This document shows, piece by piece, positions 1 through 7,119 of a stretch of DNA of 12,711 nucleotides. Position 1 is the stretch's first letter, and every line of letters begins with the position of its first letter. The DNA is taken from assembly GCA_024464195.1 (NCBI GenBank), contig JANHAK010000015.1:1-12711 (forward strand). Direction: 5' to 3'. The notes beneath the pieces were generated by a model that was not told where the DNA came from, did no database searches, and worked only from the letters and a program-made list of their open reading frames with translations. Both the position numbers and the translations under genes were made by a program. This stretch comes from Methanomassiliicoccales archaeon. GTDB taxonomy: Archaea > Thermoplasmatota > Thermoplasmata > Methanomassiliicoccales > JACIVX01.

Positions 1-1308
1 GCGGCTCGGATCATGGTTTTTAAGGGCGACGGCGGCTTGATGTCTCTTGAAATGGCGCAGGAGCGACCAATCGAAACAATTCTATCTGGTCCTGCGGCAA
101 GTCTGATGGGTGGAAAAGTTTTGGGTCATGTCGAAGATTGTATTGTCGTCGATATCGGCGGGACTTCAACGGACATCGCATTCATGGAGCATGGATTTCC
201 TAAATTGGCTCAAGAGGGCGCTGTCGTTGGGGGCTGGAGAACGCGTGTCAAAGCGATTGACATATGGACATGCGGTCTTGGTGGCGATTCAATTATTTGG
301 CTCGATGAAGATGGTGAAATCTGTATAGGACCGGAACGGGTCGTTCCCCTTGCAATTGCTGCTCTCTCGAATAGTACCTTCAAGGAGCGCATGAAGAAAT
401 ACTCTGATACGGGATTTTACGTTTCAGCCTCTATCGACTTTTCTGGTTTGACAGAAAATGAACAAAAAGTTCTTCGATTCCTGAATGAGGCTGGGCCTTC
501 AGCGCTTTTTGAAATCATGGATGGTGTTCCTGACGTTGTTTTGACGAGAGATGTCCTCAACAGTCTCAAATTGAGAGGCCGCGTCCTTCAAACAGGAGTA
601 ACGCCAACTGATATCATGCACGTCGCAGGACTTTATCGGGCAGGGGATGTTGAAGCATCTGAGATCGGCATCAATTTTATCGCAGAAAAATCAAATCTTT
701 CAAAAGATCAATTTGTTGAGAAAGCGCTCGAGCGTATGGCCACTCGTGTCGGGGAAGAGATCCTTCGCAAGATCATCTTTGATGAGATCGGCATGTCGGG
801 AGGTTCAAAAGCACTAACCAGTGTTCTCCAAGCATGTACAGGTGAGAAGCGTTTCAGAAACCTTGATCTGAAAGCAGCCCTTGACCGGCCGATCGTTGCA
901 ATTGGTGCTCCCGCGAAAGTTTTTGCGGAACCACTCGCCAAGAGAATGGATGTAAAGGTCATCGTTCCTGAACACCACGACGTGGGGAACGCCGTGGGCG
1001 CCGTATGCAGCCGCGTCACTGAATCTATTACTGTACATATTTATCCAAAGGATTGTAAGTTCCTCGTCTTTGCGCCAGGCACAACTCCGATTGACTACAC
1101 GCATGTCGAGGAAGCAGTCGCTGCCGCCAAATCTTACGCTGGACATTTTGTTAGGGATCGTGTCGAATCAGCCGGCGTTGAGGGTGAAATACAAATGAAG
1201 TTCGATGTCGTTGAACGTCGATTTTGCGACGGATACGGCAAAGAAATGAAATTCATCAACTGGATTGACGTAAAAGCGACGGCAATGGGCATCCCCAAAC
1301 TCAAATAA
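1..1308 (+). CDS. Hydantoinase/oxoprolinase (HyuA-type) family protein, 5' end outside window
   Basis: The reading frame is open from base 1, so the gene begins upstream of the window; the ATG at 13 is internal. What remains is the C-terminal part of a HyuA-like member of the ASKHA ATPase fold. Seen: a KGDGGLMS block (about bases 22-45), ERPIETILSGPAAS (61-102), the nucleotide-binding DIGGTSTDIA (151-180), and DIWTCGLGGDS (259-291), all hallmarks of the family. Further on is PTDIMHVAGLYRAGDVEAS (about 604-660), typical of the shorter HyuA-like proteins of anaerobes. Known members (hydantoinases, 5-oxoprolinase, acetone and acetophenone carboxylases) couple ATP hydrolysis to opening or carboxylating small substrates; the substrate here is unknown. 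No signal peptide or membrane segment is visible in the retained part. It lies 174 bases upstream of a CoM methyltransferase gene, which may hint at supply of a methylated substrate, but this is inference. The gene ends in TAA. Family assignment is firm, function is not. Confidence 0.88.
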   Translation, partial: AARIMVFKGDGGLMSLEMAQERPIETILSGPAASLMGGKVLGHVEDCIVVDIGGTSTDIAFMEHGFPKLAQEGAVVGGWRTRVKAIDIWTCGLGGDSIIWLDEDGEICIGPERVVPLAIAALSNSTFKERMKKYSDTGFYVSASIDFSGLTENEQKVLRFLNEAGPSALFEIMDGVPDVVLTRDVLNSLKLRGRVLQTGVTPTDIMHVAGLYRAGDVEASEIGINFIAEKSNLSKDQFVEKALERMATRVGEEILRKIIFDEIGMSGGSKALTSVLQACTGEKRFRNLDLKAALDRPIVAIGAPAKVFAEPLAKRMDVKVIVPEHHDVGNAVGAVCSRVTESITVHIYPKDCKFLVFAPGTTPIDYTHVEEAVAAAKSYAGHFVRDRVESAGVEGEIQMKFDVVERRFCDGYGKEMKFINWIDVKATAMGIPKLK

Positions 1309-1348
1309 TTCGCCTTTTAAGGTGTTTGATAATTTAGGAGCAAAATTG

Positions 1349-1448
1349 TATATTTATGGAACAATGTTGCATCTATAGATCACAAAATGCATAATAAAAC
1401 AATAATCTGCGAAACATTGAAGTAGATCGGTCTCGATAAGTTAAATAG
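1349..1448 (+). promoter_or_regulatory. Candidate promoter elements for the mtaA-like gene
   Basis: The 174-base spacer 1309-1482 is AT-rich and holds two TATA-like boxes: TATATTTAT at 1349-1357 and TTAAATAG at 1441-1448. The second lies about 35 bases before the GTG start and would give a very short leader; the first would give a leader of about 100 bases. I cannot choose between them. A small CCTT-TT-AAGG dyad at 1313-1322, just after the upstream stop codon, is the only terminator-like element seen and is weak. Confidence 0.3.
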
Positions 1449-1469
1449 CAGGTTACCGATGATTTCATA

Positions 1470-1475
1470 GGAGGG
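1470..1475 (+). promoter_or_regulatory. Ribosome binding site of the mtaA-like gene
   Basis: GGAGGG lies 7 bases before the GTG at 1483. This spacing decides for GTG 1483 as the start over the in-frame ATG at 1495. Confidence 0.75.
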
Positions 1476-1482
1476 AAATTTT

Positions 1483-2490
1483 GTGGATAACGGAATGAAA
1501 CCACGGGATCGAGTGCTTGCAGCTCTCAACCGGAAGCCGCTGGACAGACCTCCAGTTGTCTGTTTCACGCAGAGTGCGACTGTGGATCAAATGGATGCTG
1601 TCGGTGTTTACTGGCCCGATGCACACACTGATCCTGAAAAAATGGCGACACTCGCTATGGCAGCGAATAAGGTTTTTGGGCTTGAGTCGGCTCGTCTGCC
1701 CTTCTGTCTAACAGTTGAAGCCGAAATCATGGGGGCTGAGGTTGACTTGGGAAAGGTGGACCGGACGCCGATGGTTAAGAAACATCCATATGAAGCTTCC
1801 AGCGAGGTTGAGATTCCAAAAGATTTTGCGAGCCGCGGACGTGCGAAGGTAGTTATCGAAGCAACAAAGATACTGAAGAAAAAGACTGAAGGCAAATTGC
1901 CAGTCGTTGTGGGGACAACAGGGCCATTTACGATCGCCGGGCATCTCGTCGGGACTGAGAACATTCTATTGTGGATCATCACAGACCCTGACTCGGTTCA
2001 CAAGTTCCTCAAGATTGCTGCTGAAATAGAGCACCAATATGTCAAGGCGATCGCAGCTGCGGGCGCGGACGTCATCGTGATGAGTGATCCCTCGGCATCA
2101 ACCGACATGCTCTCAGGCGAGATGTTCGATGAGTTCGCCGCACCATATATAAAACAAGCGTTCTCGGGTATCGAGGCAAAGAGAGTTCTTCACATCTGCG
2201 GTGACACGACAATATTATTGGAACACATGATGGCGACTGGTGTTGACGGCTTAAGCATTGAAGAGAAAGTCGTTCCCGAGAAAGCTGTCGAAATTGTGGA
2301 TAACAAAGTGGCACTTATTGGAAATGTCGGTGTCGTGAAGCCATTGCTGCAGGGAACACCAGACGACGTTATGAGGGATGCTAAGAGAGTGGCGAAAGCA
2401 GGATTCCATCTTGTTGCCCCAGGTTGCGGTCTCGCTGCTCGTGTACCGAAGAACAATATTCAGGCTCTGGTCAAAGCGGTAAAAGGTTAG
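1483..2490 (+). CDS. MtaA/MtbA-type methylcobamide:coenzyme M methyltransferase
   Basis: A 335-residue protein of the uroporphyrinogen-decarboxylase-like methyltransferase family, the usual length for MtaA/MtbA. These cytoplasmic zinc enzymes move the methyl group from a methylated corrinoid protein to coenzyme M. The N-terminal MKPRDRVLAALNRKPLDRPP is typical. The zinc site is intact: His237 and Cys239 in HICG and Cys315 in APGCGL form the family's H-x-C...C ligand set. The AGADVIVMSDP stretch (about 193-203) is also family-like. There is no signal peptide or membrane segment. Start: GTG with a GGAGGG site 7 bases upstream. No substrate-specific methyltransferase (MtaB, MtmB, MtbB, MttB) and no MtaC-type corrinoid protein is in this window, so the partner is not shown; the only corrinoid protein in sight is MtrA at 6349-7119. 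A strong terminator follows, so the gene is probably transcribed alone or with the upstream gene. Family is firm; MtaA versus MtbA versus a different specificity cannot be decided. Confidence 0.88.
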   Translation: MDNGMKPRDRVLAALNRKPLDRPPVVCFTQSATVDQMDAVGVYWPDAHTDPEKMATLAMAANKVFGLESARLPFCLTVEAEIMGAEVDLGKVDRTPMVKKHPYEASSEVEIPKDFASRGRAKVVIEATKILKKKTEGKLPVVVGTTGPFTIAGHLVGTENILLWIITDPDSVHKFLKIAAEIEHQYVKAIAAAGADVIVMSDPSASTDMLSGEMFDEFAAPYIKQAFSGIEAKRVLHICGDTTILLEHMMATGVDGLSIEEKVVPEKAVEIVDNKVALIGNVGVVKPLLQGTPDDVMRDAKRVAKAGFHLVAPGCGLAARVPKNNIQALVKAVKG

Positions 2491-2498
2491 AGCTGAAA

Positions 2499-2561
2499 GA
2501 TGGGAATTGAAAATTCCCTTCAAACTTATTTTTTGTTAGAATTTTTTTGGTTTAATTTTTT
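2499..2561 (+). terminator. Hairpin plus three T tracts after the mtaA-like gene
   Basis: GGGAATT (2502-2508) and AATTCCC (2512-2518) form a perfect 7-bp stem with a 3-base loop, extended by GA/TC outside one mismatch. T6 (2529-2534), T7 (2542-2548) and T6 (2556-2561) follow. This combines a hairpin with the T-run signal that archaeal RNA polymerase uses, and separates the mtaA-like gene from ramA. Confidence 0.8.
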
Positions 2562-2815
2562 CCGCTCATGTAACATACTGGTATTACAGCTCAAAAATAA
2601 CATAAAATCATTACGAAATTGTGAAGCCAGTTAAATAAGATGTTAAAGATTCTGATAATTATTCAAATTTTGTAATAGTATTTCTTTATTTCCAATCGAT
2701 AAAATTAAGCTAGTTGTTTTTAATAAATGTAAAAATGAGTAGCGAACTTTTCATTCATTCTGTTTATCTGGAATTCTGAGGTGTGCATGTTTAAATAATG
2801 AAATCATAATTACCG
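2562..2815 (+). promoter_or_regulatory. AT-rich spacer with candidate ramA promoter
   Basis: No gene or RNA gene is apparent in this spacer. A small dyad ATAC-TG-GTAT (2575-2584), flanked by TGTA and TACA, lies near its left end. The best TATA-like box is TTTAAATAA at 2790-2798. An archaeal start site about 25 bases downstream would fall near 2818-2822, so the ramA message would be leaderless or nearly so. This agrees with the absence of a clear Shine-Dalgarno site before either ATG (2816 or 2831). Confidence 0.35.
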
Positions 2816-4489
2816 ATGGTACTTCCTATGGCCTACGGGATAGCTCTTGATTTGGGAACAAGCGGTTTCAGAACACATCTGGTGGATCTATCCAACAAAG
2901 GAAAAATCATATCGACAGCGATCACGATGCGACATCCCCTACCAGGGGCCAATATCATGGATCACCTTCATTTCTGGATCGAAAATGGCGCTGAAGTAGG
3001 GCATAAGATCATTCTTGAAACGGTTGATAAACTCATAGCACTTCATGGTGTTGATTGCAGGGAGATCAAACGGATCGCTGTTTGTGGCAATCCAGCCCAG
3101 CTTTCAATGTTTGAGGGCATTGAGATTCGCGATCTCGCATACGCAGGTGAATCGATTCTTAAGCGTTTTAATATCACAAGACCTAATAGAAGAGGACATA
3201 CGACAACAGCTGGAGCTATTGGACTGACGGTTGTAGGGCCAGAGACTGAGGTTGCCATTCCGCCAGCAATCAGGCATGAAGTTGGCGCAGATGCACTTGC
3301 AATGATTATTAAATCAAAGATGCTCGAAAAGAAAGAGACATGTATGGTCACAGATTATGGAACAAATGCTGAAATGGGTCTCTATCACGAAGGTGAACTA
3401 TACAGTGGGAGTGCGGCAGCTGGTCCCGCAATGGAGGGACAGCATATTTCCCATGGAATGCTTGCAGCACCTTATGCAATATCTGATTTGAATGTCGAGA
3501 GCGATGGGTATTGGGCTAATTTTGTTCTTGACGAGCGCCTAGGCCCGCGAAAAGCCTCCTTAATCAATCCTTCAACCGGCGATTTAAAGAGACTTGATAG
3601 CATAAAAGCAAGGGGAATTACGGGTACGGGCGTCGTTGCGGCGGTTGCTCTCGGCCTCGAAACAGGTTTGATCAAATTGCCTGGGATTGCAACAAAAGAT
3701 AAAATTCTTCATTTCCAGGATGGTATCACATTCAATGAGAAGGACCTCCATGAGGCTGGAAAGGCGATGGGAGCGATTCGCGCGGGGCATAAGACGCTCA
3801 TCGAGGAAGTTGGAATCAGTGATGAGGAGATTAAGACAATGTATTTGGCCGGTGCATCTGGTACTTATGTTGATCCGATCAAAGCGCAGACATGTGGTCT
3901 CGTACCACGTGTTGTAGAAAAAACGGTTCAGGTCGGGAACACTTCATTGATGATGGCCTATGATCTTTTGGTTGATCCGTCGGTATTGGATATGATGCAG
4001 TCTGTCGCTGATTCGATCGCTTCGAAACACATCATGTTTGCGACATCAAAAATTTTTGAGGATATCTATATCAATGAAGTGGCCTACTGGCTCGAGGGCA
4101 TGCCGATGGAATATTACAACAAAATGTTGAAGATCTCAGGTTTATCTCCCCTACCTGATATTAAGAGACCAAAGGAAACGATGAGAATTGTTGATAGAGA
4201 TATTCCAGAAGTAGGATCAAAGGGGTTAAAGACCCTTGAGCATGTCGGTGTTTTCCTTATTGGATCATTCGAAGGTTGCGCAGGTTGCAAGAGGTGCGAG
4301 ATGGAATGTCCCGAACAAGCACTCAAAGTTGAAAAAATTGGAAAGAAGGAATACAAGATCAGAATTGCAACGGAATATTGTCTGGGGACAGCATGCAAGA
4401 ATTGTGAACAGGTTTGTCCAAATGGTGTCTTGAAATTTAGTGAATTAAAAATTGTAAAGAGGGAGGAGTTGAACGGTAAGTGCGCCTGA
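2816..4489 (+). CDS. ramA: RamA-like ATP-dependent corrinoid protein reductive activase
   Basis: A 557-residue protein close in length and domain order to RamA, which uses ATP and a low-potential electron to return oxidised Co(II) corrinoid proteins of methylotrophic methanogenesis to the active Co(I) state. The N-terminus has the ASKHA phosphate motif GIALDLGTSGFRTHLVDL (about residues 8-25), followed by a middle and C-terminal RACo-type ATPase region (for example TDYGTNAEMGL, GSAAAGPAMEG, YLAGASGTY). The C-terminus carries two 4Fe-4S motifs: Cys488, 491, 494, 498-Pro and Cys522, 527, 530, 534-Pro. Having the Fe-S clusters at the C-terminus is RamA-like; bacterial RACo has an N-terminal 2Fe-2S domain. 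The second motif has C-x4-C instead of C-x2-C. The ATG at 2831 (MAYGIALDLG) is an equally plausible start and resembles the family N-terminus better. The 3' end overlaps the MBL-fold gene by 10 bases, so the two are very likely co-translated. Cytoplasmic; no membrane segment. Confidence 0.87.
   Translation: MVLPMAYGIALDLGTSGFRTHLVDLSNKGKIISTAITMRHPLPGANIMDHLHFWIENGAEVGHKIILETVDKLIALHGVDCREIKRIAVCGNPAQLSMFEGIEIRDLAYAGESILKRFNITRPNRRGHTTTAGAIGLTVVGPETEVAIPPAIRHEVGADALAMIIKSKMLEKKETCMVTDYGTNAEMGLYHEGELYSGSAAAGPAMEGQHISHGMLAAPYAISDLNVESDGYWANFVLDERLGPRKASLINPSTGDLKRLDSIKARGITGTGVVAAVALGLETGLIKLPGIATKDKILHFQDGITFNEKDLHEAGKAMGAIRAGHKTLIEEVGISDEEIKTMYLAGASGTYVDPIKAQTCGLVPRVVEKTVQVGNTSLMMAYDLLVDPSVLDMMQSVADSIASKHIMFATSKIFEDIYINEVAYWLEGMPMEYYNKMLKISGLSPLPDIKRPKETMRIVDRDIPEVGSKGLKTLEHVGVFLIGSFEGCAGCKRCEMECPEQALKVEKIGKKEYKIRIATEYCLGTACKNCEQVCPNGVLKFSELKIVKREELNGKCA
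4461..4468 (+). promoter_or_regulatory. Ribosome binding site inside ramA for the MBL-fold gene
   Basis: GGGAGGAG inside the last codons of ramA lies 11 bases before the GTG at 4480. It supports that start and translational coupling of the two genes. Confidence 0.65.
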
Positions 4490-5337
4490 TTTCCGTCGTT
4501 GACAACACATCGGCACCTCCCTACTCGCCTTCGGGACTGGTGAAGAGATTAGACTCACCAGCAAAACATTTTCTTTCGGAACACGGCTTCTCGATGCTCG
4601 TAGAAACCGACAAAGGACATCGCGTCCTTGTCGATACGGGTGCGTCGGAAGAAGTGCTCCTTCATAACCTTTCGCTTCTTGAATTGAGTGTTGACAAGAT
4701 CGATGCTGTTTTCATCACGCACGGGCATTACGATCATGTCGGAGGTCTCGCTCCATTCGCGAAGGCGGGCGTTCCAATATTTATGCATCCGAAGGCTCTG
4801 GTACGCCCCCGTCTTGCAGTCAACAATGATAAGATGGTTGATCTTTCAATTCCTGAGAAAGTCGCTCAGGGACTTGCGTCATCGAATCTCAGACTCGTCT
4901 CGACAATGACGGAGATTATCGATGGAGTGAAGACATCTGGAGAAATCTCTCGTCTTTTCCCATTCGAAGTAGCAGGCAACTATATGATTAAAGTGGGAGA
5001 AAATCTTGTTGTTGATAATTTCAACGATGAGCAGGCCCTTTACATCAGTTCAAAAAAAGGGCTAATCATTGTCATCGGTTGCGGACACGCTGGTATCGTC
5101 AATATCGTTCATCAGGCAAAGAAATTAACAGGATCGAAGATCTTTATGATTGCGGGAGGATTCCATCTGTATTGCGGAGACACCGAGAGGTTGCTCAAAA
5201 CGATGGATCATTTGAAGAATTTGGGTGTCGAAAGAGTCGTTCCGATGCATTGCACTGGATTCGAGGCGATGAAGCTCATTTCTGACAGATTCACCGGTTT
5301 CGAGCTGATGTCCGTCGGCAGCGAAATTGTCATTTAG
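4480..5337 (+). CDS. MBL-fold metallohydrolase, COG1237-like
   Basis: A 285-residue metallo-beta-lactamase-fold protein. The metal site is complete: His81, His83, Asp85, His86 in THGHYDHVGG, His203 in GCGHAG, then GGFHL (His229) and PMHCTG (His257). The N-terminal LISVVDNTS and the GCGHAGIVN and GGFHL blocks place it in the COG1237 group. Members of this group are often annotated as 7,8-dihydropterin-6-methyl-4-(beta-D-ribofuranosyl)aminobenzene-5'-phosphate synthase after the methanogen protein MJ0301, a tetrahydromethanopterin biosynthesis step; many family members are not characterised, so this name should be held loosely. Start is GTG 4480 with GGGAGGAG upstream; the 10-base overlap with ramA argues for a shared operon and a shared physiological role. 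The stop codon is TAG. A role in handling a pterin or a methylated substrate of the corrinoid system is possible; the sequence does not show which. Confidence 0.8.
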   Translation: MRLISVVDNTSAPPYSPSGLVKRLDSPAKHFLSEHGFSMLVETDKGHRVLVDTGASEEVLLHNLSLLELSVDKIDAVFITHGHYDHVGGLAPFAKAGVPIFMHPKALVRPRLAVNNDKMVDLSIPEKVAQGLASSNLRLVSTMTEIIDGVKTSGEISRLFPFEVAGNYMIKVGENLVVDNFNDEQALYISSKKGLIIVIGCGHAGIVNIVHQAKKLTGSKIFMIAGGFHLYCGDTERLLKTMDHLKNLGVERVVPMHCTGFEAMKLISDRFTGFELMSVGSEIVI

Positions 5338-5456
5338 AATATCATTTATGAATACGTCACATTTTTCATTACGCTGACTGAAAAAATAATGATCGAAATG
5401 GAATATCTAGCATTATGGGAAAATTTATACCAATAAAAGGAAGCCGTCATGACTTC
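5338..5456. terminator. Convergent intergenic region, probable bidirectional termination
   Basis: The MBL-fold gene (+) and mtrH (-) converge here. A T5 run at 5362-5366 on the + strand and an A6 run at 5381-5386 (T6 on the - strand) are candidate T-run terminators for the two directions. I see no strong hairpin and no small gene. Confidence 0.4.
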
Positions 5457-6347
5457 TCAAATATCGGAGATCGCTTGTCTGATAAGTTCATCTGCCAACG
5501 CAGCAATCGGAAAGACTGATCTGGCATATTCGATTGGTCCATACATTACAAAATCCGCGCCGGCCATAATCGGGATTGCTGCCGATGAAATATCGACCTG
5601 CCTGTAGATTCGCGCATCTTTTTCTTTTAATCTCATAAGCATCGACCAAGATTCAACGGCGTTATGAAGTGCGCATCCAGTAGGAATCCCCCATTTGGCT
5701 TTCGAGACAATTATTGCCCTTAGAGCAGAACCCGCGTTTTGATCCATCGACATAACTGCAACATCGATGAGCGGCTTTTTGATGCCATAACGGTGCGCGA
5801 TTTCGATTAATCCTTCTTCTAATAAGCCATTGCCATTTTCCAAAAGGTAAATCTTGCCCTTAACACCGAAATCGTGCGGATTGAATGCAAGGAGAACTGC
5901 CGCTTTAACACCTATTTCATTCAACATTTCAAATTCTTGTTTTGAAGTTCCGACACTGAGAGTATTGTAAACGAGTTTTTCAAGAAGACCCATTTCAGAA
6001 GCCCTTTTCGCGCCAGCCAATTTGACCTCGGGACTTGGCGAATCGACAAGAAGCGGCAATTCAGTTAGATCAGAAATAATGTTGAGATACGAAACGATTG
6101 CTCCAGCCGTTTCGGCATAAATCATCAGCGCCGCCGGTGTTTCTGTCTCATCAATCACGCTTTCTAAGTTATTAATTAATTCCTCTAAGCGGAAAGTATC
6201 GATTTTACCATGCGTACGATCCTCAACGATGCTGTGACCGGGATAGAACAAAGAACCGATCATTGCGGTCCTTCTTGTTCCAGGCTGGCCACCAAATGAA
6301 ACACCGCCAATTTCATAAATATGTTGGGTATTCTGAAATCTGAACAA
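5457..6347 (-). CDS. mtrH: Tetrahydromethanopterin S-methyltransferase subunit H (MtrH)
   Basis: About 296 residues, close to the roughly 310 of canonical MtrH. MtrH is the cytoplasmic TIM-barrel subunit that transfers the methyl group between methyl-tetrahydromethanopterin and the corrinoid of MtrA. The signature GGVSFGGQPG (residues 14-23) is followed by family blocks such as IGSLFYPGHSIVED, LVDSPSPEVKL and LIDVAVMSMDQNAGSAL. I chose TTG at 6347 as the start: the resulting MFRFQNTQHIYEIGG matches the usual MtrH N-terminus, and GGAGGTG at 6360-6354 then sits 6 bases upstream. The in-frame GTG at 6356 would add three residues but is itself part of that Shine-Dalgarno sequence. The start follows the mtrA stop by one base, so translation is coupled. 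No mtrB-G genes are next to it, so it probably works in a soluble pair with MtrA and not in the membrane complex. The stop codon is TGA. Confidence 0.87.
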   Translation of the reverse strand: MFRFQNTQHIYEIGGVSFGGQPGTRRTAMIGSLFYPGHSIVEDRTHGKIDTFRLEELINNLESVIDETETPAALMIYAETAGAIVSYLNIISDLTELPLLVDSPSPEVKLAGAKRASEMGLLEKLVYNTLSVGTSKQEFEMLNEIGVKAAVLLAFNPHDFGVKGKIYLLENGNGLLEEGLIEIAHRYGIKKPLIDVAVMSMDQNAGSALRAIIVSKAKWGIPTGCALHNAVESWSMLMRLKEKDARIYRQVDISSAAIPIMAGADFVMYGPIEYARSVFPIAALADELIRQAISDI

Positions 6348-6348
6348 T

Positions 6349-7119
6349 TCAAGCACCTCCTGTCAGATATGATCTAATTTTTATCGCAAGAGAAACTGAG
6401 GGAACGATGAAGATTTCGTGGTCGATCGGATCGAGCATGACGCCGAATTCTTCTGACACCACGGTCAACGATGCTGATGTGGCCAGTTTTTCACTCGAAA
6501 GTCGGAGCATGTGGGAGGCGAATTTATCAGCTGCTAGGTTTAGCGATTTTCCAATCCGAGATCCTTCCATCGTAAGCGCCAGGCTCTTTATGATGAACGG
6601 TTCAACATTCATAGGACCAGGATCACGATTATTACATTCATCGATCTTTTTCAGAAGTTCTTTCGTTCTTTCTTCATCAAAATGATAGATAGGATCGTAT
6701 GCAATGATCTCTTCGACTTCTTTTGGATACACAAGATCGATGATTTCCACTTGTCTCATGAATCTATCAACGGCTTCCTTCGGAATATTGCATAAATAAG
6801 GAATTGCAGACTTTGCCCCATTAATCCTCATTCTTTCATCGACACCATTTTTACCTAGGTTGATCAACGCATCACCGGGAAAATGGCCGAACTCATCTTT
6901 TCCGCAAACAATGAGAAAACGGATTCTGGGATTGCTAATGATATTTGCTATGATCTTTTCTATTCCAATGTTTTCAGTTTTCAATGTACCTTTGATATTG
7001 AATCGATCTCGGGATAAATTCACAACGCCTCTACCAATGATTACAATAGCGACAGGTGAATCACTGGATCCGAGTTCGTAATCACCAGGCACAAATGGCC
7101 ATTTGCAATTTTCTTTCAT
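6349..7119 (-). CDS. mtrA: Soluble MtrA-like corrinoid protein without membrane anchor
   Basis: A 256-residue homologue of tetrahydromethanopterin S-methyltransferase subunit A, the corrinoid-carrying subunit. The N-terminal half is clearly MtrA: WPFVPGDYELGSSDSPVAIV (7-26), GTLKTENIGIEKIIANIISN (44-63), then GHFPGDALINLGKNGVDE with His79, which aligns with the known axial cobalt ligand (His84 of the Methanothermobacter protein), and NGAKSAIPYL. Canonical MtrA ends in a charged linker and a single transmembrane anchor. Here the last 85 or so residues hold no 20-residue hydrophobic segment and instead form a mixed polar/aliphatic domain, perhaps the DUF4346-type domain seen in MtrA-like proteins; I hold that name loosely. 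The protein is therefore predicted to be cytoplasmic. It is the first gene of the mtrA-mtrH operon, divergent from the DUF169 gene. Likely role: methyl carrier between tetrahydromethanopterin (through MtrH) and another methyl acceptor or donor. The Shine-Dalgarno site before the ATG is weak. Confidence 0.86.
   Translation of the reverse strand: MKENCKWPFVPGDYELGSSDSPVAIVIIGRGVVNLSRDRFNIKGTLKTENIGIEKIIANIISNPRIRFLIVCGKDEFGHFPGDALINLGKNGVDERMRINGAKSAIPYLCNIPKEAVDRFMRQVEIIDLVYPKEVEEIIAYDPIYHFDEERTKELLKKIDECNNRDPGPMNVEPFIIKSLALTMEGSRIGKSLNLAADKFASHMLRLSSEKLATSASLTVVSEEFGVMLDPIDHEIFIVPSVSLAIKIRSYLTGGA
6354..6360 (-). promoter_or_regulatory. Shine-Dalgarno site for mtrH inside the end of mtrA
   Basis: On the - strand, GGAGGTG encodes the last Gly codons of mtrA and also serves as the ribosome binding site for mtrH. 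With 6 bases to TTG 6347, it decides the start in favour of TTG. Confidence 0.6.

Noticed and set aside
2491..2815. Possible small RNA or tRNA gene in the long spacer before ramA
   Set aside because: No cloverleaf or T-arm consensus was seen; apart from the terminator, a small dyad and the promoter, the sequence is featureless and AT-rich.
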